Shown: positions 26,601 through 33,615 of the stretch, one piece after another
How positions within the stretch are numbered: the stretch's first letter is position 1
How the letters are laid out: every line of letters starts with the position of its first letter
Notes under the pieces: model-generated
What the model saw: the letters and a program-made list of their open reading frames with translations, nothing else
The model's database searches: none
What the model was told of the DNA's origin: nothing
Source of the DNA: an uncultured Spirochaetales bacterium
Lineage (GTDB): Bacteria > Spirochaetota > Spirochaetia > Treponematales > Treponemataceae
DNA: 45,711 bases
Assembly (NCBI GenBank): GCA_946406925.1
Contig: CAMJMF010000002.1
Location: 1 to 45,711 of the forward strand
Direction: 5' to 3'
Translations under genes and position numbers: made by a program

Positions 26601-26689
26601 TGCATTCATTCTACTGAAATAGCAGTGCATATTCAAGCTACTGTAAAGTTTTAACCACTATTCTGAATTTTCATGCTAGAATGAATGCA
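26601..26689. promoter_or_regulatory. 13-bp mirrored element over the -10 boxes of divergent promoters
   Basis: TGCATTCATTCTA (26601-26613) and TAGAATGAATGCA (26677-26689) are perfect inverted copies 63 bp apart. The left copy contains the -10 of pfp; the right contains an extended -10 (TGCTAGAAT) for the symporter gene. Each promoter thus has the identical sequence from -10 to about the start site. Confidence 0.7.
26608..26636 (-). promoter_or_regulatory. Promoter of pfp
   Basis: On the minus strand TTGAAT (26636-26631), 17-nt spacer and TAGAAT (26613-26608). Predicted leader about 75 nt. Confidence 0.7.
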
Positions 26690-26712
26690 GCAAAAGTTAT
26701 TAGAGGTAATTT

Positions 26713-28113
26713 ATGGAAACAGAAACAAAACAGCGCAACTCATTTACAAGTTCTATCGGATTTGTACTTGCAGCTGCAGGCAGTGCCGTTGGTCTTGGAA
26801 ACATCTGGCGCTTCCCTTATCTTGCCGCAAAAGACGGCGGTGGACTCTTTCTTGTAGTCTATCTTGCACTCGCCCTTACATTCGGTTTTGCACTTCTTAT
26901 TACAGAAGTTGCAATCGGTAGAAAAACACAGGAAAGCCCGCTTACAGCTTATTCAAAAATCAACAAGAAATGGGGCTTCCTCGGAATCTTCTCTTTTGTA
27001 GTACCATTCATCATCTACCCATACTACTGCGTAATCGGCGGCTGGGTAATGAAGTACATGTTCTGCTACCTTTCATTTCAGGGACAGGTTGCAGTAGCAG
27101 ACGGATTCTTCGGCGGCTTTATCACATCACAGTGGCAGCCGATTTTCTATACAGTGCTTTTTGCTATTCTCTGCTTTATCATCGTTTACAAAGGCGTTGA
27201 GCACGGAATCGAAAAATATTCAAAAATCCTTATGCCGATTCTGGTAGTAATCGTAGTATTCATCGCTATTTACTCGCTGTTCATTAAATATACAGACCCG
27301 TCAACAGGCATAACACGCACAGGTCTTCAGGGAGCAGCAGTTTATTTCATTCCGGATTTTACAGGGCTTACATTTACAGGCTTTCTCACAGTTTGTCTTG
27401 ACGCAATGGGCCAGCTTTTCTACTCGCTCTCAATTGCAATGGGCATCATGATTGCATACGGCTCATACATGAAGAAAGACGTAAACCTCAACAAGTCTGT
27501 AAACCAGATTGAAATCTTTGACACAGGCATTGCACTCCTTGCCGGTATGATGATTATTCCTGCCGTATTTGCATTTTCAGGCAAAGAAGGAATGTCTGCA
27601 GGCCCTGGGCTTATGTTCGTTACACTGCCAAAGGTTTTCAACTCACTCGGCAAGTTCGGTGACTTCATCGGTCTTATCTTCTTTGTAATGGTAATGTTCG
27701 CCGCTCTCACTTCTGCTGTTTCAATTCTTGAAGCAATTACTTCAAGCATGATGGACAAGTTCAAGTGGAGCCGCAAGAAGTCAACACTGATTATGGCAGC
27801 AAGCACATTCGTTGTTTCAATCATCGTATGTCTTGGTTACAACGTATTCTACTTTGACCTTAAACTGCCGAACGGAAGTATCGGTCAGATTCTTGACATC
27901 CTTGACTACGCAAGTAACAACGTACTCATGCCGATTATTGGTCTTCTTACCTGTATTCTCATCGGTTGGGTTGCCAAGCCGAAAACCACAATCGACGAAA
28001 TTACCCTCAACGGCGAAAACTTCGTGCGCAAGGGGCTTTACATTGCAATGATCAAGTTCGTTGCCCCACTCCTTCTTTTTGTAATTCTCTTCAAGGGAAT
28101 TGGAATTATCTAA
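26713..28113 (+). CDS. Sodium-dependent transporter, neurotransmitter:sodium symporter family
   Basis: This NSS (LeuT-fold) symporter imports amino acids or related compounds with Na+. The 466-residue product has about 11-12 membrane segments. TM1 carries the diagnostic AAAGSAVGLGNIWRFPYL unwound region that binds Na+ and substrate, followed by GGGLFLVVYL and ITEVAIGRKTQ. TM6-TM8 segments (SIAMGIMIAYGSY, FFVMVMFAALTSAVSILEA) are also family-like. The substrate is not evident. AGAGGTAA precedes the ATG at 26713. Confidence 0.95.
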   Translation: METETKQRNSFTSSIGFVLAAAGSAVGLGNIWRFPYLAAKDGGGLFLVVYLALALTFGFALLITEVAIGRKTQESPLTAYSKINKKWGFLGIFSFVVPFIIYPYYCVIGGWVMKYMFCYLSFQGQVAVADGFFGGFITSQWQPIFYTVLFAILCFIIVYKGVEHGIEKYSKILMPILVVIVVFIAIYSLFIKYTDPSTGITRTGLQGAAVYFIPDFTGLTFTGFLTVCLDAMGQLFYSLSIAMGIMIAYGSYMKKDVNLNKSVNQIEIFDTGIALLAGMMIIPAVFAFSGKEGMSAGPGLMFVTLPKVFNSLGKFGDFIGLIFFVMVMFAALTSAVSILEAITSSMMDKFKWSRKKSTLIMAASTFVVSIIVCLGYNVFYFDLKLPNGSIGQILDILDYASNNVLMPIIGLLTCILIGWVAKPKTTIDEITLNGENFVRKGLYIAMIKFVAPLLLFVILFKGIGII

Positions 28114-28450
28114 GAGACACACCCCGCCCAAACAGAGGGGTATGTTCATCTATATGAGATAAATTCGGGGTCTTTAGGGGCGACAAGCCCCTAAACAGTG
28201 CCGGAAAAGTTCTTTTCGCAATAGCTTAATCAACAGACAAGTCCAATCGGCGAAAAGTGTCGCTTTTTGCTGACGCAAAAACCGACTGTTAGAGTGTACA
28301 CCAACCCGTTTTGTAGCTAGTTCGGGGTTCTTAGGGGCAGCAAGCCCCTAAGCCGTGGCCAAAGAAGGTGGGTTCAAGGGAGGAAACCAGCGGCCTTCGG
28401 ACTCTGAGCTGGTGTCCTCCCTTGGTTAGTTCCGACACTTCCAAGTGTCA
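28114..28450. repeat. Structured intergenic region with repeated GGGGC hairpins
   Basis: Two related units, near 28162-28200 and 28319-28357, each read TTCGGGG then a perfect 9-bp hairpin (TTTAGGGGC/GCCCCTAAA at 28173-28195; CTTAGGGGC/GCCCCTAAG at 28330-28352). A longer stem follows: CAAGGGAGGA (28375-28384) with TCCTCCCTTG (28415-28424), continued by ACCAGC (28386-28391) with GCTGGT (28408-28413). Last is GACACT/AGTGTC (28434-28449). I see no reading frame. It may be dispersed repeats, terminators of the symporter gene or a structured RNA. Confidence 0.55.
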
Positions 28451-28484
28451 ATTTAATTTTCATGCATAAAACAAAAAAATGCTT

Positions 28485-28490
28485 TAGAAT
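28485..28490 (+). promoter_or_regulatory. -10 box placing the DUF2971 transcript start at its ATG
   Basis: TAGAAT lies 9 nt before the ATG at 28500, and there is no ribosome-binding sequence between. The -35 is weak. A leaderless mRNA is likely. Confidence 0.45.
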
Positions 28491-28499
28491 AAAACCCGT

Positions 28500-29306
28500 A
28501 TGCAGAACTTGTACCACTATACCGACTTTAACGCCATGCGCGGAATAATTACAAACGGAGAGATCTGGCTTTGGAATCTGCGCCGCATGAATGACAGCCA
28601 GGAAATGCAGTATTTTATCAAAGAGCTGAAGGTTGCCGTAAAAAAGCTGCTTGAACCTGAAGAATGCTGCAGAATGGAAGAGCTTTTCAAAGTGAACCTA
28701 AAAGACTTTGACAAGCTTTCAAGCTACGCAAGCTGTTTCAGCGAATACGCGGACGACGCGGCGCAATGGTCAAGGTATTCCAAGAACGGAATGGGCGTGT
28801 GCATAGCCTTTGACAAGGCGCTCTTAGCAAAAATAGGTGATGCAGGGCACGCGCCTTTGTGCAAGGTCAATTACTCTAAAAGCTGTGACAACCTTGAGAT
28901 TGTCAAAAAACTTGCCGCCGTAATCAAAAACAAAGAAGATTATTCGTCAGACAAGGTGCAGGAGCTTTTCAACAATCTGATTACAAGCTCGCCGCTTTTC
29001 AAGCATCCGTCTTTTATAAGCGAAAAAGAATACCGGCTTGTGTCGCTTCCGTATAATGTAAGCGAATATCTGGGCGAGCCGCACTTTTTTGTGGAAGAAA
29101 CGAACATCAAGAAGTATTTTATACTGAATCTGCGCGGTGTCTGCGACAAGATGGGCATAAAATACGCCAATCTCTTCAACGAAATCTGCATAGGGCCGCA
29201 GGCACGCGTAACAAAAGACGTGCTTTCCGATTATTTTGCCGCTACAGGCATGAAGGAGCTCTGCCCAAAAATCGTAGTTTCCGAATGTCCCCTCCGCCGC
29301 TTCTAG
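28500..29306 (+). CDS. DUF2971 family protein
   Basis: The 268-residue protein matches the DUF2971 pattern: LYHYTDFNAMRGI at the N-terminus, RRMNDSQEM near 30, YASCFSEYADDAAQWSRYSKNGMGVCIAF at about 77-105 and a Lys/Tyr segment SEKEYRLV near 180. It has no signal peptide. The function of the family is not established; members are common next to mobile or defence genes. The HY-T opening resembles ADP-ribosyltransferase-like folds, but that is only an impression. It lies between the structured spacer and repeat copy 2, possibly an acquired cassette. Confidence 0.8.
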   Translation: MQNLYHYTDFNAMRGIITNGEIWLWNLRRMNDSQEMQYFIKELKVAVKKLLEPEECCRMEELFKVNLKDFDKLSSYASCFSEYADDAAQWSRYSKNGMGVCIAFDKALLAKIGDAGHAPLCKVNYSKSCDNLEIVKKLAAVIKNKEDYSSDKVQELFNNLITSSPLFKHPSFISEKEYRLVSLPYNVSEYLGEPHFFVEETNIKKYFILNLRGVCDKMGIKYANLFNEICIGPQARVTKDVLSDYFAATGMKELCPKIVVSECPLRRF

Positions 29307-29311
29307 GTTTT

Positions 29312-29441
29312 GGGCATCTCTAAAAACTCACTATCGTGATTTTTTAGAGATTGCCGCCGAGTTGTAAATCGCTCAAATGGCGCGATTTACAACGTCGCAT
29401 TTTCAAAGTTACCTCTAAAAACTGAAGTTTTTAGAGGTTCC
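29312..29441. repeat. 130-bp three-hairpin repeat, copy 2
   Basis: Same plus-strand orientation and order of three hairpins as copy 1 (24739-24869). The second and third stems are identical to copy 1. In the first stem the 5' arm reads GGCATCTCTA and the 3' arm TAGAGATTGCC, so a base pair has changed on both sides relative to copy 1. It begins 5 bp after the DUF2971 stop and ends before the GH39 promoter. Confidence 0.9.
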
Positions 29442-29454
29442 GTTTTTATTCTTA

Positions 29455-29483
29455 TTGAAGAAGCGCTCGGAATCGCTTACAAT
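29455..29483 (+). promoter_or_regulatory. Promoter of the GH39 gene
   Basis: TTGAAG (29455-29460), exactly 17 nt and TACAAT (29478-29483); predicted leader about 28 nt. Confidence 0.7.
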
Positions 29484-29516
29484 TGGAAAAAAATCGGCAA
29501 CCACAAGGAAAAAACT

Positions 29517-31049
29517 ATGAAATATCAGATTAGCGGCAACGAAAACGTGCTTTTCAACAACAATACATTTTACTGCATCGGCACAGGGCGCATGGGGCTT
29601 GCGCTTCAGCAGAAATATCTTGACCAGCTTGAATTTGTTCAGCAGGAAATCGGCTTTGAGCACATACGCGGCCACGGCCTTTTCAGCGATGACATGGCAA
29701 TCTACCACGAATATAAAAAAGACAAAGACTCAGAGCAGACTTTTGTAGAATATAACTGGACTTATCTTGATATGGTCATGGATTCCTACAAAAAACTGAA
29801 TATCAAGCCGTTCTTAGAGCTTGGCTTTATGCCCAAGCAGCTTGCAAGCGGCGACCAGTGCGTCTTTTATTGGCGCGGCAACGTAACGCCGCCCAAAGAC
29901 TATTCGCGCTGGACGGCGCTCGTAAAGGCAACGCTTAATCACCTTATTTCGCGCTACGGCAGGGAAGAAGTTGTTACATGGCCGGTTGAAGTGTGGAACG
30001 AGCCGAACCTTACGGTTTTCTGGAAAGACAGCGACATGAACGAATATTTCAAGCTTTATGACCTGACTTCACGCGCCGTAAAGGAAGTTGACCCGCGCTT
30101 TAAGGTCGGCGGCCCTGCCGTCTGCGGCGGCACAGACAAGGAATGGATCAAATCGTTCCTGGAATTTGTAAAGGAGCACAAATGCCCGATTGACTTTGTA
30201 AGCCGCCACCACTACACCACCGAAGCGCCTGCCCCGGATGGTCATTACGGCTACCCGAAGCTTCACCCTAAAGAGAAATGCTTTGAGCAGCTTGATTCTA
30301 CGCGCCCGCTTGTAGATTCATTCAATGAATTTAAGGGCATGGACATTCATGTAACAGAATACAACACGTCTTACATTCCGAATGCGCCTGTGCATGACAC
30401 GAATTTGAACGCTGCATATATTGCGAACATGCTTTCGACTTTCGGCGACAACCATAAGTCTTATTCGTACTGGACTTTCGGCGACATTTTCGAAGAATTC
30501 GGCGTTCCGTTTACGCCTTTTCACGGCGGCTTCGGGCTTGTGGCTAACGGCCTGATACCGAAACCGACGTTCTGGACTTTTGCGTTTTACAAGCAACTCA
30601 TGCAAGACTACGAAAAATGTGTGCTCAAAACGCCTGAATGTATCGTCGTGCAGTGCAAGAAAGACAAGGACAAGCTGAAAAAAGGCGAAGAGGCGGTCTA
30701 TTACAAGGGCATCGCCTGGAACGTAGACACCGAAATGAGCGACTCAACTCTTAGTCTTGAGCTTGAGCTGCCGCTTGCCGCCCAAGCCGAAGCGAACGTG
30801 CTGCTTACAAAGCTTGTTGACGAAGAAACATGCAACCCGCTTAAAGTCTGGCACGATTTGGGCGAGCACGCAAACCCAGATGAAGCTGAAATTGCCACAC
30901 TGCGTCAGAGCGCAAAACCGCTTGTAAAGACCTGCCGCACAGCAAACTGCATTGAGCTTGAGCTTAAAGAAAACGCTGTCTGCTATTTTGAGCTGCGCAC
31001 AGCCAGAATCAACAGCGACCGCGGCTACACCTACGGCAGATTGTTCTAG
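29517..31049 (+). CDS. xynB: GH39 beta-xylosidase (cytoplasmic)
   Basis: GH39 beta-xylosidases release xylose from xylo-oligosaccharides with retention of configuration. The 510-residue product has no signal peptide, so it should act on imported oligosaccharides. The barrel (about 1-370) contains IRGHGLFSDDMAIY, the acid/base Glu162 in EVWNEPNL and the nucleophile Glu281 in HVTEYNTSY, and is followed by a C-terminal beta domain (about 380-510) usual in the family. All catalytic parts are present. AAGGA lies upstream of the ATG. Its partner in xylan use may be the GH120 enzyme at 33616. Confidence 0.92.
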   Translation: MKYQISGNENVLFNNNTFYCIGTGRMGLALQQKYLDQLEFVQQEIGFEHIRGHGLFSDDMAIYHEYKKDKDSEQTFVEYNWTYLDMVMDSYKKLNIKPFLELGFMPKQLASGDQCVFYWRGNVTPPKDYSRWTALVKATLNHLISRYGREEVVTWPVEVWNEPNLTVFWKDSDMNEYFKLYDLTSRAVKEVDPRFKVGGPAVCGGTDKEWIKSFLEFVKEHKCPIDFVSRHHYTTEAPAPDGHYGYPKLHPKEKCFEQLDSTRPLVDSFNEFKGMDIHVTEYNTSYIPNAPVHDTNLNAAYIANMLSTFGDNHKSYSYWTFGDIFEEFGVPFTPFHGGFGLVANGLIPKPTFWTFAFYKQLMQDYEKCVLKTPECIVVQCKKDKDKLKKGEEAVYYKGIAWNVDTEMSDSTLSLELELPLAAQAEANVLLTKLVDEETCNPLKVWHDLGEHANPDEAEIATLRQSAKPLVKTCRTANCIELELKENAVCYFELRTARINSDRGYTYGRLF

Positions 31050-31080
31050 GTTGTTATAGAAAGCCCCGGACGGTGTACAC

Positions 31081-32598
31081 TTACTTTATATTTCCGTACA
31101 AGTTTTCCAGTTCGGGGCGGCAGGTTAAGAAGACTTTGCCTAGTTCGGGGTCAAAGTGTGAGCCTAGAGATTCTTCTATAATTTGAAAAGCCTTGTCAAA
31201 GCTGAAGCTCTCTTTGTAGCAGCGTTTGCTTACAAGCGCGTCAAAGACATCGGCAAGAGCCATTATGCGCGCCTCAAGCGGAATTGCCTCGCCAGAGATT
31301 TTTTCGGGGTAGCCTGAGCCGTCCCATTTTTCGTGGTGATAATGCGCAACATTTATTGCAATTTCTTTAAACTTAAGGTCGTCAACCTCGTGCAGAACAT
31401 TTTCCACGATGCGCGCGCCTTCTGCTGCGTGCGCCTTCATCATGTCATATTCTTCAGCCGTAAACCTGCCCGGCTTTCTCAAGATTGCGTCAAGAACGGC
31501 AATTTTGCCTAAGTCGTGCATCGGCGCGGCCTTAACCACGTTGTTAAAAAACTCTTCGGGCAGCTGCGCATATCCGGGGCTTTTCTTAAGAGCTTCTGCA
31601 AAAACCCTTACAGCCTGGCTTGTGCGTTTTATGTGTCCGCCGGTGGAGTTGTCGCGGCTTTCTACCATTGTTGCCATGCCGGTAACAACAGAATTCTGAA
31701 CAGACACCAGCCTTTTAGACTTTACGTCAAGCGTGTTCGTCATGTTATTGAATGAATCTGCAAGCTCGCCGAAAATATCAGCCGAAACAACGCTTATTCC
31801 ATGTGAATAGTCGCCGTTTGCAATCCGCTGCGTTCCTTCTTTGAGCCTTTCGAGCGGCACAGCAAAATAGCTGATAAAATGCCGGCAGATAACAAGCCCA
31901 AAAATTATGAAAAAAATAAAAAACAGGTGAAAGATTGTGTTTTCATGAAACGTTGCGGAATCAATGCTTATAAGATAGGTAACTATAAGCACAAACATCG
32001 GAAGCACGAGCACCGAAATATAAACAATCTTGAACAAAAAGCTCAGCGAAATCTTGAAAAGCCCTTTTTCATTGTTGATGTTTCCGTCTGGAAAATATTT
32101 CGGCAGAACAAATTTTGTGTGAATTGAATTCAGCACAAGATAAAAGCTTGAAAATGTGAATATTGCGTCAAGAAACGCATAAAGAAAAAGAATCGAAGAA
32201 GAACCTTTCTCAAAAAAAGACATTGTCTTCAGTTTCAGAATAAAGTTCAGCGCAAGCAGCACCAATGACGGCACTTGAATCAGAATTACAAGCGAACACA
32301 GCGCAATGGGATAATTGATAAAGCGCACTTTCATGTTTTTTGGCTTGGTAAAGCAGACGTACATCACAATAAGCACAAGCGGCACAAGCTGCAAAGACGA
32401 AAATATAGCGATGACGTACATGGGAATTTTTTCAAGTGCCTTGTTGTAAAAAAGATAATCCACAAATTTTGAGGCGCTTGATAAATCAATAAAACTTATA
32501 AATAGATTCAGCAGCAAGTTGGTGACTAAAAAAGCCCCGAGCATTATGCCGCAATAGATAAGACCTGTTTTTATATAAACTTTTTTTGTTAATTCCAT
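31081..32598 (-). CDS. Membrane protein with HAMP and HD-GYP domain (c-di-GMP phosphodiesterase)
   Basis: HD-GYP proteins hydrolyse cyclic di-GMP. The 505-residue product has six or so membrane segments (about 8-35, 60-83, 95-122, 135-158, 188-212, 222-245), a HAMP-like linker (about 246-300) and the HD-GYP domain. The latter has HDLGKI (361-366) and HHEKWDGSGYP (421-431), the full signature, so it should be active. No extracellular sensor domain is apparent; the membrane region itself may sense. The promoter lies 6 nt before the ATG, so the mRNA is probably leaderless. A 20-bp-period array lies directly upstream of the promoter. Confidence 0.92.
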   Translation of the reverse strand: MELTKKVYIKTGLIYCGIMLGAFLVTNLLLNLFISFIDLSSASKFVDYLFYNKALEKIPMYVIAIFSSLQLVPLVLIVMYVCFTKPKNMKVRFINYPIALCSLVILIQVPSLVLLALNFILKLKTMSFFEKGSSSILFLYAFLDAIFTFSSFYLVLNSIHTKFVLPKYFPDGNINNEKGLFKISLSFLFKIVYISVLVLPMFVLIVTYLISIDSATFHENTIFHLFFIFFIIFGLVICRHFISYFAVPLERLKEGTQRIANGDYSHGISVVSADIFGELADSFNNMTNTLDVKSKRLVSVQNSVVTGMATMVESRDNSTGGHIKRTSQAVRVFAEALKKSPGYAQLPEEFFNNVVKAAPMHDLGKIAVLDAILRKPGRFTAEEYDMMKAHAAEGARIVENVLHEVDDLKFKEIAINVAHYHHEKWDGSGYPEKISGEAIPLEARIMALADVFDALVSKRCYKESFSFDKAFQIIEESLGSHFDPELGKVFLTCRPELENLYGNIK

Positions 32599-32604
32599 AA
32601 CACG

Positions 32605-32633
32605 ATTATAGTAGCTTTTATTAGAAAGGGCAA
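32605..32633 (-). promoter_or_regulatory. Promoter of the HD-GYP gene, probably leaderless
   Basis: On the minus strand TTGCCC (32633-32628), 17-nt spacer and consensus TATAAT (32610-32605), followed by only 6 nt before the ATG at 32598. No ribosome-binding sequence fits in that distance. Confidence 0.75.
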
Positions 32634-32650
32634 ACCCTGATTATTCGCCA

Positions 32651-32810
32651 TTTAATCTAAGAATACGCCTTATTCTTCAAGAATACTGAATTTTCTTGGA
32701 GAATCTGAAGTATTCTTGAAGAATATACGATATTCCTGAATATTTATACAAAAACTTCAGGAATATGCAATATTCTCGTGGAATATCAAATATTCCTGTA
32801 TTTTTATGCA
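32651..32810. repeat. 20-bp tandem array of dyad units between divergent promoters
   Basis: Units begin at 32651, 32671, 32691, 32711, 32731, 32751, 32771 and 32791, exactly 20 bp apart. The best units (32671, 32711) contain the perfect palindromes TATTCTTCAAGAATA and TATTCTTGAAGAATA; others are degenerate (for example TATTCTCGTGGAATATC at 32771). The approximate consensus is TATTCTTGAAGAATATNNAA. It fills the space between the HD-GYP promoter and the ykgJ-like promoter. Confidence 0.9.
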
Positions 32811-32848
32811 TTTTTCTGCGATTTTGCCTGCATTCCGGTTTTTGCGTA

Positions 32849-32877
32849 TTGCGAAAGATGCGCTTGTTCTGTATTCT
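32849..32877 (+). promoter_or_regulatory. Promoter of the ykgJ-like gene
   Basis: TTGCGA (32849-32854), 17-nt spacer and TATTCT (32872-32877), with a very short predicted leader before GGAG and the ATG at 32895. Confidence 0.6.
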
Positions 32878-32894
32878 TTGCTTTCGGAGCGAAT

Positions 32895-33575
32895 ATGTCA
32901 CAAATTGCAGGAATTTTGGAAAAGCTTGAAGGAACGTCAGTTCACGATGTTCTTATAAATATGGAAGAAGCTTATCAGCGCATAAACGAAGAACAGAGCG
33001 AATGGTACGAAAAAACGAAATTCACCTGTCCTTCCGGCTGCGGACAGTGCTGCGAAAATTTTGAGCCAGACCTGTTTGAATGTGAGGCGCTTTATATGTC
33101 TGCGTGGCTGCTCGAAAACCAGCGCGAAGTTGCGCTTAACATAGCAGAAGGCAGATTTCCATTTGAAAAGCCAAAAGGCTGCCAGCTTTTTAACCCAGAC
33201 TCGCCCTATCATTGTTCAATCTACATGGGCAGGGCTTATATCTGCCGTCTTTTCGGTGCATGCAGTTCATATTCTAAAGAAGGCGAAAAAACCTGGAAGC
33301 CCTGCAAATTTTATCCGGCTACCGCGCTTGCAGAGCATAAGCCGCCGCTTGAACACCGCCAGTATTCGCAAGAAGAAATTGTAAAAGTGCTCGGAGCTGT
33401 TCCGCCTGCAATGAGCGACTTAATGCAGACAGCATTGTCGTTCATTCCAGATTCTGAACACACAGCTTTAATCCGCGACATTCTGCCAGCCACAATTAAA
33501 AAGCTGATATGGCTTATTGAAATCAACGGCAACGACAACCCGAACGGCACGCCAAACGCGCCGCTTGCAGCCTAA
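32895..33575 (+). CDS. YkgJ family Cys-cluster protein
   Basis: The 226-residue protein matches the YkgJ / CxxCxxCC metal-binding family (PF03692): CPSGCGQCC near 45-53, then CSIYMGRAYICRLFGAC with further Cys near 107-123 and CKFYPA near 137. These Cys residues likely bind zinc or an iron-sulfur cluster; the cellular role of the family is not well defined. I chose the ATG at 32895 (GGAG 5 nt upstream). A longer frame into the 20-bp array is not supported. Confidence 0.85.
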   Translation: MSQIAGILEKLEGTSVHDVLINMEEAYQRINEEQSEWYEKTKFTCPSGCGQCCENFEPDLFECEALYMSAWLLENQREVALNIAEGRFPFEKPKGCQLFNPDSPYHCSIYMGRAYICRLFGACSSYSKEGEKTWKPCKFYPATALAEHKPPLEHRQYSQEEIVKVLGAVPPAMSDLMQTALSFIPDSEHTALIRDILPATIKKLIWLIEINGNDNPNGTPNAPLAA

Positions 33576-33615
33576 GGCAGCCATAGCGCGTCTTGGCATA
33601 AACTTGAAAAAGCTG

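Noticed and set aside
28214-28291. Integron attC-like site (CAACAG ... CTGTTAG with an inner stem)
   Set aside because: Outer arms match only 5-6 bp, and the expected R and L box arrangement and a nearby integrase are absent.
32651-32810. CRISPR array
   Set aside because: Units of 20 bp follow without unique spacers of 30 bp or so, units are degenerate, and no cas genes are present.
32677-32901. Minus-strand open frame of 74 codons rich in Ile, Tyr and Phe over the 20-bp array
   Set aside because: It arises from translation of the AT-rich repeat units, has no ribosome site and would overlap the ykgJ-like start.
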